A stretch of 64,000 bases of DNA from positions 434,001 to 498,000 of the forward strand of contig NZ_CP072793.1 in the NCBI RefSeq assembly GCF_017901175.1. The letters are read 5' to 3'. This document shows positions 27,873 to 36,388 of the stretch, piece by piece; within the stretch, counting starts at the first letter, position 1; each line of letters opens with the position of its first letter. The notes beneath the pieces were generated by a model. That model saw only the letters and a program-made list of their open reading frames with translations. It ran no database searches and was not told where the DNA came from. Origin of the DNA: Thiothrix unzii. GTDB lineage: Bacteria; Pseudomonadota; Gammaproteobacteria; Thiotrichales; Thiotrichaceae. A program made the translations under genes and the position numbers.

Positions 27873-29684
27873 ATGGAACTCCTCGGTCTTCCAGTACAAA
27901 GCAGTGTATTAGTCTACGGATTACTCGCCGTTGCCCTATTACTTCCGCTTGCTGTTTGGTTTATTTCCCGACAGCGTTCTCGTGCCCGTTTGCAATGGGC
28001 GCAATACAGTGTCTTGTCTTACGTTTTAACGGATACGTTAGAAGCGGCGGTGCTCGTGGATGCACGGGGTATTGTTGATTTCGTCAATCCGGCTGCCGAA
28101 AAAATCCTTAAATACAAATTACGCAGTGCGCGCGGCAAGCATTTCAGCGAATTATTCACCTTAGTTAATCCCGTTACCTTAGAATCTATGGTATGGCTTA
28201 ATGCGGCGCAAGGCGATGTCCGCCCACAATCAGGCCATGCTTTGCTCAATGCCTCGGGAATTAATGCCTTACAAGTGTCCTACACAGTGCGCCCGTTTGT
28301 GTATACGGATACCCAGCAACCGCTGTATTTATTGTTGTTGCGTGACCAAACCGAATTGTACGCACTGCAATTGCGTTTAGATCACTTGGAAATGCACGAT
28401 CAACAAACCATGTTGTTAAACAGCAAGAGTTTTGAATCGCGTTTAAAAGTGGCTATTGATCAGGTGCGTCAGCATGGCGTTAAACACGTTTTCTGTTTGG
28501 TGTCGATGGATCAGTTCAAACTCGTGAATGATACGCTGGGGCATAGTGCAGGGGATGTGTTGATTGAACGTATTTCGCGCATTCTTAAAGAAGAAGTGGA
28601 TCCGCGTCGTGATGTGTTGGCGCGTTTGGGCGGTGATGAGTTCGGTATTTTATTCCAAGAAAGCGAACCGGCGGTTGCTGCACGTGCCACGGAACAAATT
28701 CGTCAGCGTTTAGAAAATTACGAATTTGAGTGGAATAAAACACGTCATCAAGTTACTGCCAGTATTGCTTTTGTGCCTTTATACAAAACATTAGGTACGC
28801 CGAATCGGGTGCTGTCAGTAGCCGATGCCGCGTGTCGGGTAGCTAAGGATAAGGGTGGTAATCGCATCCATATCTATAAGCCGAATGACCAGGAAATTCT
28901 CAAACACCGTGGCAATATGGTATGGCTGGGGCGTTTGAAAAAAGCTTTTGAAGGCGGTAATTTCCGTTTGGTAGCCCAGCCTATTCATCTGTTAGAACCG
29001 CAAGCCTTCAAACGGCCGTTTACGCATTACGAAGTGCTGATTCGGCTTTATGATGAAAATAATCAGCCGATTTCCCCCGATGAATTTATTCCTGCCGCTG
29101 AATATTATTCGATGATGCCGCGTTTGGACCGTTGGGTAGTGCGGAATTTATTGCAAGCTTTGCAGGAAATTACCCAAAAAGTGCCGCGCCCGGTATTTGC
29201 GATTAATCTATCAGGGCAGAGCTTGGATGAACCTGATTTCTTGCCATTCGTGCTGGAAGAAATTCGTCAGGCGGGTATCAGTCCGGCAATGTTGTGTTTT
29301 GAAATCACTGAGCGGGTGGCGATTCACAATGTGGAACTGGCACAAAAATTCATTGAAACCCTAAAAGGCTTGGGTTGCAGTTTTTCCTTGGATGACTTCG
29401 GCACAGGGGTAAGCTCTTTTAGCTACTTGAAGACTTTGGCGGTCGATTATTTAAAAATTGATGGTAGCTTTATCAAAGACATTGCCACTGATGGTATCGC
29501 CGAGGCAATGGTGCGTTCAGTTAATCAGGTTGGGCATTTGATGGGCATACAGGTGATTGCAGAGTATGTCGAAAATGAACAAATTATCGGGATTTTGCGC
29601 GACATTGGTGTGGATTACGGGCAAGGTTACGGCATTTCCAAGCCATTGCCATTGGCTGAAGTGATTCAACGTCATACCCTGTAA
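27873..29684 (+). CDS. PAS-GGDEF-EAL cyclic-di-GMP enzyme
   Basis: 603 residues. One N-terminal membrane segment (about 12-32), a PAS-like domain (about 45-150), a GGDEF domain with intact LARLGGDEFGILF (GGDEF near residue 253), and an EAL domain in which EAL reads EVL (near 387) but FEITERVAI, SLDDFGTG, YLKIDGSFI, VIAEYVEN and DYGQGYGISKPLP are kept. Both making and breaking c-di-GMP are therefore possible. The inhibitory-site RxxD is not complete ahead of GGDEF (PRRD). c-di-GMP governs attachment, which fits a genome rich in surface proteins. It lies directly upstream of mpl. Confidence 0.93.
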   Translation: MELLGLPVQSSVLVYGLLAVALLLPLAVWFISRQRSRARLQWAQYSVLSYVLTDTLEAAVLVDARGIVDFVNPAAEKILKYKLRSARGKHFSELFTLVNPVTLESMVWLNAAQGDVRPQSGHALLNASGINALQVSYTVRPFVYTDTQQPLYLLLLRDQTELYALQLRLDHLEMHDQQTMLLNSKSFESRLKVAIDQVRQHGVKHVFCLVSMDQFKLVNDTLGHSAGDVLIERISRILKEEVDPRRDVLARLGGDEFGILFQESEPAVAARATEQIRQRLENYEFEWNKTRHQVTASIAFVPLYKTLGTPNRVLSVADAACRVAKDKGGNRIHIYKPNDQEILKHRGNMVWLGRLKKAFEGGNFRLVAQPIHLLEPQAFKRPFTHYEVLIRLYDENNQPISPDEFIPAAEYYSMMPRLDRWVVRNLLQALQEITQKVPRPVFAINLSGQSLDEPDFLPFVLEEIRQAGISPAMLCFEITERVAIHNVELAQKFIETLKGLGCSFSLDDFGTGVSSFSYLKTLAVDYLKIDGSFIKDIATDGIAEAMVRSVNQVGHLMGIQVIAEYVENEQIIGILRDIGVDYGQGYGISKPLPLAEVIQRHTL

Positions 29685-29700
29685 ATCAAAAAGGATAAGC

Positions 29701-31050
29701 ATGAAAATTCATATTCTGGGTATTTGCGGCACATTTATGGGCGGTATTGCCTTATTAGCACGGGCGCAAGGCCATGAAGTAACGGGTGCGGATAGCAATG
29801 TTTACCCACCGATGAGTACCATGCTGGCAGAGCAGGGTGTCGCGATTATACCGGGGTATTTGCCGCAAGATTTACCGGCGGATGCGGATGCCATTGTGGT
29901 CGGCAATGTGATGAAGCGCGGCTTAGATGTGGTGGAACACATGCTCGATCACAACTTGCCTTATACGTCGGGGCCGCAGTGGTTAGGCGAGCAGATTTTG
30001 CGCGAACGCTGGGTGTTAGCGGTTGCCGGAACCCATGGTAAAACTACCACCGCGAGTATGTTGGCGTGGATTCTGGAATACGCAGGTTTGCAGCCCGGTT
30101 TTTTAATCGGTGGTGTGCCAGAAAATTTTGGGGTGTCAGCGCGTTTGGGTGAATCTCCGTTTTTCGTGGTGGAAGCGGATGAATACGACACTGCATTTTT
30201 CGATAAACGTTCTAAATTTGTGCATTATCACCCGCGCACCGTTATTTTAAATAATCTTGAATACGATCATGCGGATATTTTCCCGGATGTGCAGGCGATT
30301 AAAACCCAGTTTCATCATTTAATGCGCACGGTTCCCAGTAGCGGTTTGGCAGTGGTGAATGGTGGCGATGCGCACCTCAAAGAAACCTTGGCGATGGGTT
30401 GCTGGACTCCAGTGGAAACGTTTGCGGATGGCGATTGGCGCGCACACTATTTGCAGGCGGATGGCAGTGAATTTCAGGTGTTTTTCAAAGAACAGGCGCA
30501 AGGCGTGGTACGTTGGGAGTTGCTGGGCGAACACAATGTAAACAATGCGTTGGCGGCGATTGCGGCGGCGCGTCATGCAGGTGTGCCGGTTGCTCATGCG
30601 GTCGAAGCATTGGCGGCGTTTAAAGGTGTGAAACGGCGGATGCAATTGCGTGGTGTGGTGCGCGATGTGGCGGTTTACGACGATTTTGCGCATCACCCGA
30701 CCGCGATTACTACCACCTTGGCGGGATTGCGGGCAAAAGTGGGTGCGGCACGGATTATTGCCTTGCTGGAACCGCGTTCCAATACCATGCGGATGGGGAC
30801 GCACAAGGCGCAATTGGCAACGGCGTTGCAGGCGGCTGACGTGGTGCTGCTGTATCAACCGCAAGGTTTGGGCTGGGATTTAGCGGATGTGGTGGCGCAA
30901 ATCGGTGAAAAAGCCCAATTAGTGCAAGATATTGATGCCTTGGCGACGCAAGTGGCGCAACTAGCGGGAGCGGGAGACCATATTCTGGTTATGAGTAATG
31001 GCGGTTTCGGCGGCATCCATGACAAGCTATTGGCGGGATTGGCTGAATAG
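29701..31050 (+). CDS. mpl: Mpl, UDP-MurNAc:tripeptide ligase
   Basis: 449 residues. Recycles the cell-wall tripeptide by joining it to UDP-MurNAc. Seen: MKIHILGICGTFMGGIALLA, ATP loop [43 protein letters not shown] and DDFAHHPTAITTT, which together separate Mpl from MurC. Start ATG follows AAAGGA. Probably translated with ubiX, which begins nine bases after its stop. Confidence 0.96.
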   Translation: MKIHILGICGTFMGGIALLARAQGHEVTGADSNVYPPMSTMLAEQGVAIIPGYLPQDLPADADAIVVGNVMKRGLDVVEHMLDHNLPYTSGPQWLGEQILRERWVLAVAGTHGKTTTASMLAWILEYAGLQPGFLIGGVPENFGVSARLGESPFFVVEADEYDTAFFDKRSKFVHYHPRTVILNNLEYDHADIFPDVQAIKTQFHHLMRTVPSSGLAVVNGGDAHLKETLAMGCWTPVETFADGDWRAHYLQADGSEFQVFFKEQAQGVVRWELLGEHNVNNALAAIAAARHAGVPVAHAVEALAAFKGVKRRMQLRGVVRDVAVYDDFAHHPTAITTTLAGLRAKVGAARIIALLEPRSNTMRMGTHKAQLATALQAADVVLLYQPQGLGWDLADVVAQIGEKAQLVQDIDALATQVAQLAGAGDHILVMSNGGFGGIHDKLLAGLAE

Positions 31051-31059
31051 GGATTTGTT

Positions 31060-31662
31060 TTGACCATTACACTGATTATGACCGGGGCATCTGGGGCGCA
31101 ATACGGTTTGCGCTTGCTGGAGTGTTTGCTCCGCGCGGGGCATCGGGTGTATTTGCTGCTGTCGCGTCCGGCGCAAATCGTGGTGAATATGGAAACTGAG
31201 CACCGTTTGCCGGGGCGTGCGAGTGAAATTCAGGCGTATTTTACCCAGTTGTACGCTGCGCAACCGGATCAATTGCAGGTATTTGAGCGCGAACAATGGA
31301 CAGCACCCATCGCCAGCGGCAGTGCGGTGGCGGATGCGACGGTAGTTTGCCCGTGTACCACGGGTACGCTTTCCGCGATTGCCTGTGGTAGCAGCCGCAA
31401 CTTGATTGAGCGGGCGGCGGATGTGACCTTGAAGGAGCGCAAAAAGCTGATCTTGGTAGTGCGCGAAACCCCGTTTTCCGAGATTCATCTGGAAAACATG
31501 CTGAAACTGGCGCGGATGGGGGTTATTATCATGCCTGCCAATCCGGGCTTTTATAACCGCCCACAGAGCGTTGAGCAACTGGTGGATTTCATGGTGGCGC
31601 GGGTACTCGATCATCTGGGGCTTGCCCACGAATTAATGCCCCGTTGGGGCGAACCAACTTAA
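31060..31662 (+). CDS. ubiX: UbiX, flavin prenyltransferase
   Basis: 200 residues. Makes prenylated FMN, the cofactor of UbiD in ubiquinone synthesis. The TTG at 31060 is taken as start because the family needs the first beta strand (TITLIMTGASGAQYGLRLLE) that the next ATG at 31078 would remove, and AGGGA lies just upstream. Seen: IASGSAVADATVVCPCTTGT and LVVRETPFSEIHLENMLKL, RMGVIIMPANPGFYNRP. The family is well conserved in this part. Confidence 0.93.
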   Translation: MTITLIMTGASGAQYGLRLLECLLRAGHRVYLLLSRPAQIVVNMETEHRLPGRASEIQAYFTQLYAAQPDQLQVFEREQWTAPIASGSAVADATVVCPCTTGTLSAIACGSSRNLIERAADVTLKERKKLILVVRETPFSEIHLENMLKLARMGVIIMPANPGFYNRPQSVEQLVDFMVARVLDHLGLAHELMPRWGEPT

Positions 31663-31683
31663 ATTTTATATAAGGAACTAGCT

Positions 31684-32058
31684 ATGGCGACTGAAGAAAT
31701 TACCTCGCAAACGTTCGAGGAAACCATCACCCAGAATGACATCGTGATTATCGACTTCTGGGCTCCTTGGTGTGGGCCATGCCGTTCTTTCGCACCGATT
31801 TATGAAAAGGTTTCAGAAAACCATTCTGACATCGTGTTTGCTAAGGTGAATACTGAAGAAGAGCAAGATCTGGCAGAACATTTCCAGATCCGTTCGATTC
31901 CTACGCTGATGATTTTCCGCGAGCAAGTGGTGTTATTCGCACAGCCGGGCATGTTGAGCGAAAGCCAGTTGGAGCAAGTGATTACGCAGGTGCGCAGTTT
32001 GGATATGGCGAAAGTTCACGCGGACATCGCCGCAGAAGAAGCGCAGCCACAGTCTTAA
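31684..32058 (+). CDS. Thioredoxin
   Basis: 124 residues with the active site WAPWCGPC (Cys30 and Cys33) and the cis-proline loop IRSIPTLMIF. A cytoplasmic protein disulfide reductase; no signal peptide. Slightly longer than TrxA of E. coli because of a C-terminal helical extension rich in Ala and Glu. It stands alone between ubiX and a terminator. Confidence 0.93.
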   Translation: MATEEITSQTFEETITQNDIVIIDFWAPWCGPCRSFAPIYEKVSENHSDIVFAKVNTEEEQDLAEHFQIRSIPTLMIFREQVVLFAQPGMLSESQLEQVITQVRSLDMAKVHADIAAEEAQPQS

Positions 32059-32090
32059 GCGTTAGGGTTAGACTCGCGTTTATTGAAAAG

Positions 32091-32113
32091 AGCCGGATTC
32101 GTTCCGGCTTTTT
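32091..32113 (+). terminator. Terminator behind thioredoxin gene
   Basis: Stem AGCCGGA / TCCGGCT with a five-base loop, followed by T residues. Very similar to the hairpin at 33162-33184 on the far side of the toxin-antitoxin pair. Confidence 0.85.
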
Positions 32114-32144
32114 ATTGGGGGTAATGGTGGGTAAACTCCGCTTG

Positions 32145-32651
32145 TTACTCCCCCGCAGATTTTAATGCTAACTCAATCACCGTTTGAGAGAGGTAGTAAC
32201 CTGATGCACGAAGTGATTCCAGCAAGGGGCGAGCTTGGGGTATCAGTCCTAAGCGAGCAGCGGTTGCAATAATACCTGCGCTGCCGATCAGTTCCAGTGA
32301 GAGATTTTGAGCGGCGGCACGCCCTTTGGCTTCATCAATGACTAAACGGGGTGTGTGTCTGTTACGTTGATATTCTAATGCCAGTAAAATAGAGCTTCTT
32401 TCTCCCGGATCAAGCCATTCCAAGTGTGTGCCGTCATTATCACTGGGTGAATGGCAGACTTGCAGCCATCCTTCCTGAATGGCTGCTCTGATCGCTACTG
32501 AGTCCGCAAAGTTTCCACCCGATAACACTTCTTGTTGAACAATTTCCGTCATCACAACATCGGTAAATATTTCACGTAACAGGTGAAGGTGTTGAATCCG
32601 TGCGAGTGCAATCAAGGGGCTTGCGTCAGCAATAACAACCACGGGCTTCAT
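32145..32651 (-). CDS. DUF3368 PIN-like toxin
   Basis: 168 residues. The N-terminal VVVIADASPLIALARIQHL, a later LDPGERSSILLALE block with acidic residues, and RLVIDEAKGRAAAQ correspond to the DUF3368 family, relatives of PIN ribonucleases, and acidic residues suited to metal binding are kept. DUF3368 genes are normally second in a toxin-antitoxin operon, as here: its ATG overlaps the antitoxin stop by ATGA. RNase activity is family inference. Confidence 0.8.
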   Translation of the reverse strand: MKPVVVIADASPLIALARIQHLHLLREIFTDVVMTEIVQQEVLSGGNFADSVAIRAAIQEGWLQVCHSPSDNDGTHLEWLDPGERSSILLALEYQRNRHTPRLVIDEAKGRAAAQNLSLELIGSAGIIATAARLGLIPQARPLLESLRASGYYLSQTVIELALKSAGE

Positions 32652-33022
32652 GCAGCTTCTAGCTTCGACTTTTCTTGATGTTCCTGAACGAGTTTTTCAA
32701 TCATCAGGGCTTCGGTTTCGGCTTCTTGTGTCGAATAATCGACGACAGGGATACCCATCGCTGAAACTATGGATAACATTTCTGAGAGCGACTTTCCTGC
32801 GACTTTTGCGGCTGCGGAAATAGAAAGTAGCTTGTCTCGAAACAATGCCACACCCAGCACTAATTGCACTTGTGCGAGGTTGGGTATGCCAGAAAGTTGC
32901 TCCATACTAACCAATAAGGAGTCTGGCTTATCACGGTTTGTGACCATTACCAGCCCATTCTTGGCTTCACGCAAAGCGACGGAGGGATTGGCTTTTAATT
33001 GACGTATATTAACAACTTGCAT
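32648..33022 (-). CDS. Antitoxin with Phd-like and UPF0175-like parts
   Basis: 124 residues. Residues 1-45 (VVNIRQLKANPSVALREAKN, then a VTNRDKPDSLLV strand) look like a Phd/YefM DNA-binding domain. Residues 55-100 (VALFRDKLLSISAAAKVAGK, then SEMLSIVSAMGIPVVDY) look like UPF0175, the usual partner of DUF3368. The combination in one protein explains both DNA binding and toxin pairing. GAGAG precedes the ATG. Probably autoregulated. Confidence 0.75.
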   Translation of the reverse strand: MQVVNIRQLKANPSVALREAKNGLVMVTNRDKPDSLLVSMEQLSGIPNLAQVQLVLGVALFRDKLLSISAAAKVAGKSLSEMLSIVSAMGIPVVDYSTQEAETEALMIEKLVQEHQEKSKLEAA

Positions 33023-33161
33023 CGTGTTCTCTCATGATGTAGGAACAATGGTCTCGAATATAGCACTGTTAAGCTGCATTCTCCAGCTTTCATCATGGCC
33101 TCTGAAAGCGTTGCTGATTCATTCAGGCAGCGTTTAGCTATTAGTACCGTTTATCGGAAAT

Positions 33162-33184
33162 GCCGGGTTCGCTCCGGCTTTTTT
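33162..33184 (+). terminator. Hairpin upstream of the giant gene
   Basis: Stem GCCGG / CCGGC with a seven-base loop followed by six T. On the plus strand it has no obvious gene to terminate, since thioredoxin has its own terminator 1 kb upstream; it may have become separated by insertion of the toxin-antitoxin pair. Confidence 0.6.
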
Positions 33185-33278
33185 ATGCCCACCAGTTTGA
33201 AACTATGGGACAATATTCGAGTATATAAAAAATCTTAATGCTGGCTGACTGATAAAACGATAAGAACAGGGGTTCCTC

Positions 33279-35321
33279 ATGTCTCATCCTCCTTCCTCGC
33301 TTGGGTTGCGCATCCTTTGGCTGTGCTTAATCTTGCTACTACTTCCTGCGTTGGCGAATGCTGCGCCGAGCGTCACTATTGGCAGATTTGGTCCCGGTAC
33401 GATTGATGGTACTGCACCATTCAAGGTTTTGGGTGCTTGCGCTGATGATGCTGATCAAGATATTGACGGCGAGGACTGCGGTGAAAGCAACGGCGTGGTG
33501 CGTACCCAAGATTCGGTGAGCCACATTTGGTCGATTACCGCTGATGGCTATGTTCCCGGTGCGCCTAATTTAAAGAATGTGGTGCTGGAGCAAATTATCA
33601 AGCCGAGCACGAATGCAGTCGTTCAATTTGATAGCTTGCCAGTTGCCTGTACCCCTAAAGCTGGTGGGGGGAGTAAACCTGCATCTGGTATTGTGGATAA
33701 CGGAAATGGCAGTTGGAAGTTAACCTGTAACCTTGGTGAATTCAGTGAAGGTCAGCAGAAGTCACTGACGGTTAACGTGAAAATTTCAGGTAAGTCATGG
33801 AACGGATCAGATTATATCTCTAGTCAGCGGGTCTATTCGGTCGCGGATGACGGCGTTACTGAGAATGCGGCAGGTGCTTCCTATGCTGATGTTGGCCCCA
33901 TTAAGATTTCAGCACAGCCTGCTTATGACTTGGTGCACTCTATTAATACCACGCACGGTTTTTATAATGCGGATACGGGGGTGCGTGCTGTTAAAGACTT
34001 GAACGGTGATGGCGTTATTAATACTGCGGACAACGAAGCAGGTTATTACACCTATAGCTTAATTCGTTTGGCGGCTGCCAGAAAAACGGGTATTGAGGCA
34101 GTTACCCAGCCGATTGAGTTTAAAGATACCTTTAAGGCGACAGCATTAGCCGAGAATGGCGCAGATTTTCCGTTAGAGTTTTATGTCACAGAATGTAGAG
34201 ATAACCCCTCGCAATGGGGTGGTGAAGTATTTGGTAGCAAAAGCTATTACTCTTCGTTTGATAACTATTCTTATAAATACCATGCGTTGAATTCTGGAAC
34301 TTGTCAGTTGGTACGAGATACTCCGGCTGATCCGACCTCTGTAGCGTTTACCGCAACGTTAAATAATGTTGATTTATCCGGTACGCATTACCCGGCTTTA
34401 GGTTTTGGTGGTGTTGATTATTCAGCGGGCCCTTATTATGCCGCTGATTACCGCGTGCAGTTTTTCATCCCTTTCCGTTCGATTGATATGACCGACGGGG
34501 TGATGAATGACCAAGGTAGTGTTTATCTGTCCAGTGTATTGAGTGGCTTTGACCCGCAGAGTATGTCAGGTGTCTCGAACTACGGTACAGATGTCGAGCC
34601 AGGGTACGATGGGGCACAAATGAATGGGTTACGCGGCAATAACCGTTTAGGCCCCACACAATATTTATTAACAGTTGCCGGTAGTTTTGATAAGCGGAAT
34701 GTCAAGAATGTCGATAACTCGGTGACTAATTACATTCATACTAGCCCATCGTCTTATCATGGCGGTGACGGTGAAATGGAGCCGGAGCAAGCATATGCTG
34801 GTTTTGTGTACTTTTTGAATAATGGTACGAAAGCCCTGCAAAATCCAGTAGCTTGCGATGTGTTTGATAATACTGTGCAACGCTTGACTGATCGTAGTGA
34901 CACGGGTGGCACGGCTACGCCGGGTACTTATGCGTATGTGGGTACGTATGCACCTAATGGTTTTGACTACCGTAATTATGTGGTGGAGTATGCACACATT
35001 GATTTGACGGGTGATGACCCGATTGATCGCAACCACGATGGCACAACGGATTATGATATTACTACGGGACGTTACCGAGGGGATTGGAGCAAAGCGCGTG
35101 CCGCACGTTGTGATGATGCCGCACCTACTGGTGGTTGGTTTACTGATCCGAGTCAAGTTCCGGGTGGTATTGATAACGTTAACGCAGCCCGCGCCCGCTT
35201 GAGTGACACTGCAAAAGCGGCTGGAATTGCATTTGACCCTGGGCATCAAATACGTTTTGCCGTACCTTTAAAAACTGATGTTACGCAGTCCGACCTCTCC
35301 TCGACTATATTTCAGGTATGA
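33279..35321 (+). pseudogene. Giant IPTL-CTERM surface protein, N-terminal fragment
   Basis: Start ATG preceded by AGGGG; signal peptide residues 1-30 ending ALANA. Residues to 665 are a DUF11-like beta-sandwich region without SdrD repeats. After codon 665 (aaa, 35271-35273) the frame enters the insertion sequence, adds 15 foreign residues and stops at TGA 35319-35321, giving a 680-residue secreted fragment with no anchor. Together with 36389-53302 this is one gene: joining 35273 to 36389 restores VPLK-IRDK in frame and a protein of 6302 residues. The fragment could still be secreted, but would lack repeats and sorting signal. Confidence 0.92.
35269..35273. repeat. Target site duplication TAAAA, left copy
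   Basis: TAAAA directly before the left inverted repeat matches 36384-36388 directly after the right one. An alternative reading moves the boundary by one base, but only this one gives a five-base duplication that also restores the reading frame. Confidence 0.85.
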
Positions 35322-36383
35322 ATCAAACACGTCTTGACCTCTACACCGACTACCTGACCGTGACCTTTGGCTACGCCACAGCAACGGGTTTATCCCAATT
35401 ATTGGACGGCGAAATTAGCCACGATGCGATCAGTCGTTTTCTTTCGGGAGATGAGTACACCTCGAAAGACCTGTGGAAACAGGTAAAAAAGACCGTCAGG
35501 GAGGTCGAATCAGCCGATGGCATCCTGATCATCGACGATACGGTGCAAGAAAAGCCCTACATGGACGAAAACGATCTAATTTGTTGGCATTACGACCACT
35601 GCAAAGGGCGTAATATCAAGGGAATCAACTTGTTAAACTGTCTATATCATAGCAATGGTGCATCCATTCCTGTTGCATTTGAACTGATACGGAAACCGTT
35701 CCGTTTCTGTGACATCAATACACGCCAAGAAAAGCGGTGCAGCGATGTCACCAAAAATGAGCAAATGCGCTCCATGATTGACACCTGCATTCAAAACCAA
35801 CTGACATTTTCATGGGTGTTGAGCGACATTTGGTTCGCCTCCGCCGAGAATATGGAACACATCAAGGAGAAACGGCAAAAGGACTTCATTATGGCATTGA
35901 AAAGTAACCGATTAGTGGCATTGAGCGAAGTAGACAGCAAGGCAAAACGTTACACACGACTCGACCAATTGGTATGGACAGAACAAAAAGCCATCAAGGG
36001 CTGGTTGAAGGGGCTAACCTTCCCCGTCAAGCTCGCCCGGCAAGTCTTTACGAACAAAGACGGCAGCAGCGGCATTTTGTATCTGGTCTGTAGCCGCTTG
36101 GCAGCAGAGTGGGACGAAATCACGACAACCTACCAAAAACGGTGGAAAGTCGAGGTCTTCCATAAATCGCTCAAATCCAATGCTGCCTTTGCGAAATCCC
36201 CTGCCCACACCGCTAAAACACAAGCGAATCACTTATTCGCCTCCATCGTCGCCGTCTTCAAAATGGAGTGTTTGACCATCAGCAAGCATCTTAACCACTT
36301 TGCCTTGCGTTCAAAGCTCTACGCCAAGGCAATTCGGGGCGCTTTTGATGAGCTACAGGTGCTTAGGGCTGCGTAACATCAGT
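35274..36383 (+). mobile_element. Insertion sequence, 1110 bp, probably IS701 family (ISAba11-like)
   Basis: Perfect 15-bp terminal inverted repeats, ACTGATGTTACGCAG at 35274-35288 and its complement at 36369-36383 (16 bp if the adjacent A/T is counted), enclose a single transposase gene and are flanked by TAAAA on both sides. Size, single 352-codon transposase and five-base duplication resemble ISAba11-type members of the IS701 family; that family name is from memory and not checked. Ends, gene and duplication are all intact, so the element looks recently active. Confidence 0.93.
35318..36376 (+). CDS. DDE transposase of the insertion sequence
   Basis: 352 residues, apparently complete. Catalytic acids: LIIDDTVQEKP (Asp73 or Asp74), WVLSDIWFAS, and the YQKRWKVEVFHKSLK block whose glutamate completes DDE. 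WHYDHCKGRNIKGINLL is typical of this transposase group. Its ATG overlaps the stop of the interrupted host frame (ATGA at 35318-35321), so ribosomes translating the giant gene fragment could re-initiate on it. The stop lies inside the right inverted repeat. Confidence 0.93.
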   Translation: MNQTRLDLYTDYLTVTFGYATATGLSQLLDGEISHDAISRFLSGDEYTSKDLWKQVKKTVREVESADGILIIDDTVQEKPYMDENDLICWHYDHCKGRNIKGINLLNCLYHSNGASIPVAFELIRKPFRFCDINTRQEKRCSDVTKNEQMRSMIDTCIQNQLTFSWVLSDIWFASAENMEHIKEKRQKDFIMALKSNRLVALSEVDSKAKRYTRLDQLVWTEQKAIKGWLKGLTFPVKLARQVFTNKDGSSGILYLVCSRLAAEWDEITTTYQKRWKVEVFHKSLKSNAAFAKSPAHTAKTQANHLFASIVAVFKMECLTISKHLNHFALRSKLYAKAIRGAFDELQVLRAA

Positions 36384-36388
36384 TAAAA
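36384..36388. repeat. Target site duplication TAAAA, right copy
   Basis: Second copy of the five-base duplication; the interrupted gene resumes at 36389 with ATT CGC GAT. Confidence 0.85.

Noticed and set aside
27873-29684. EAL domain inactive because EAL reads EVL
   Set aside because: EVL is a tolerated variant and the other catalytic acids (DDFGTG, KIDG, ITE) are kept, so loss of activity is not supported.
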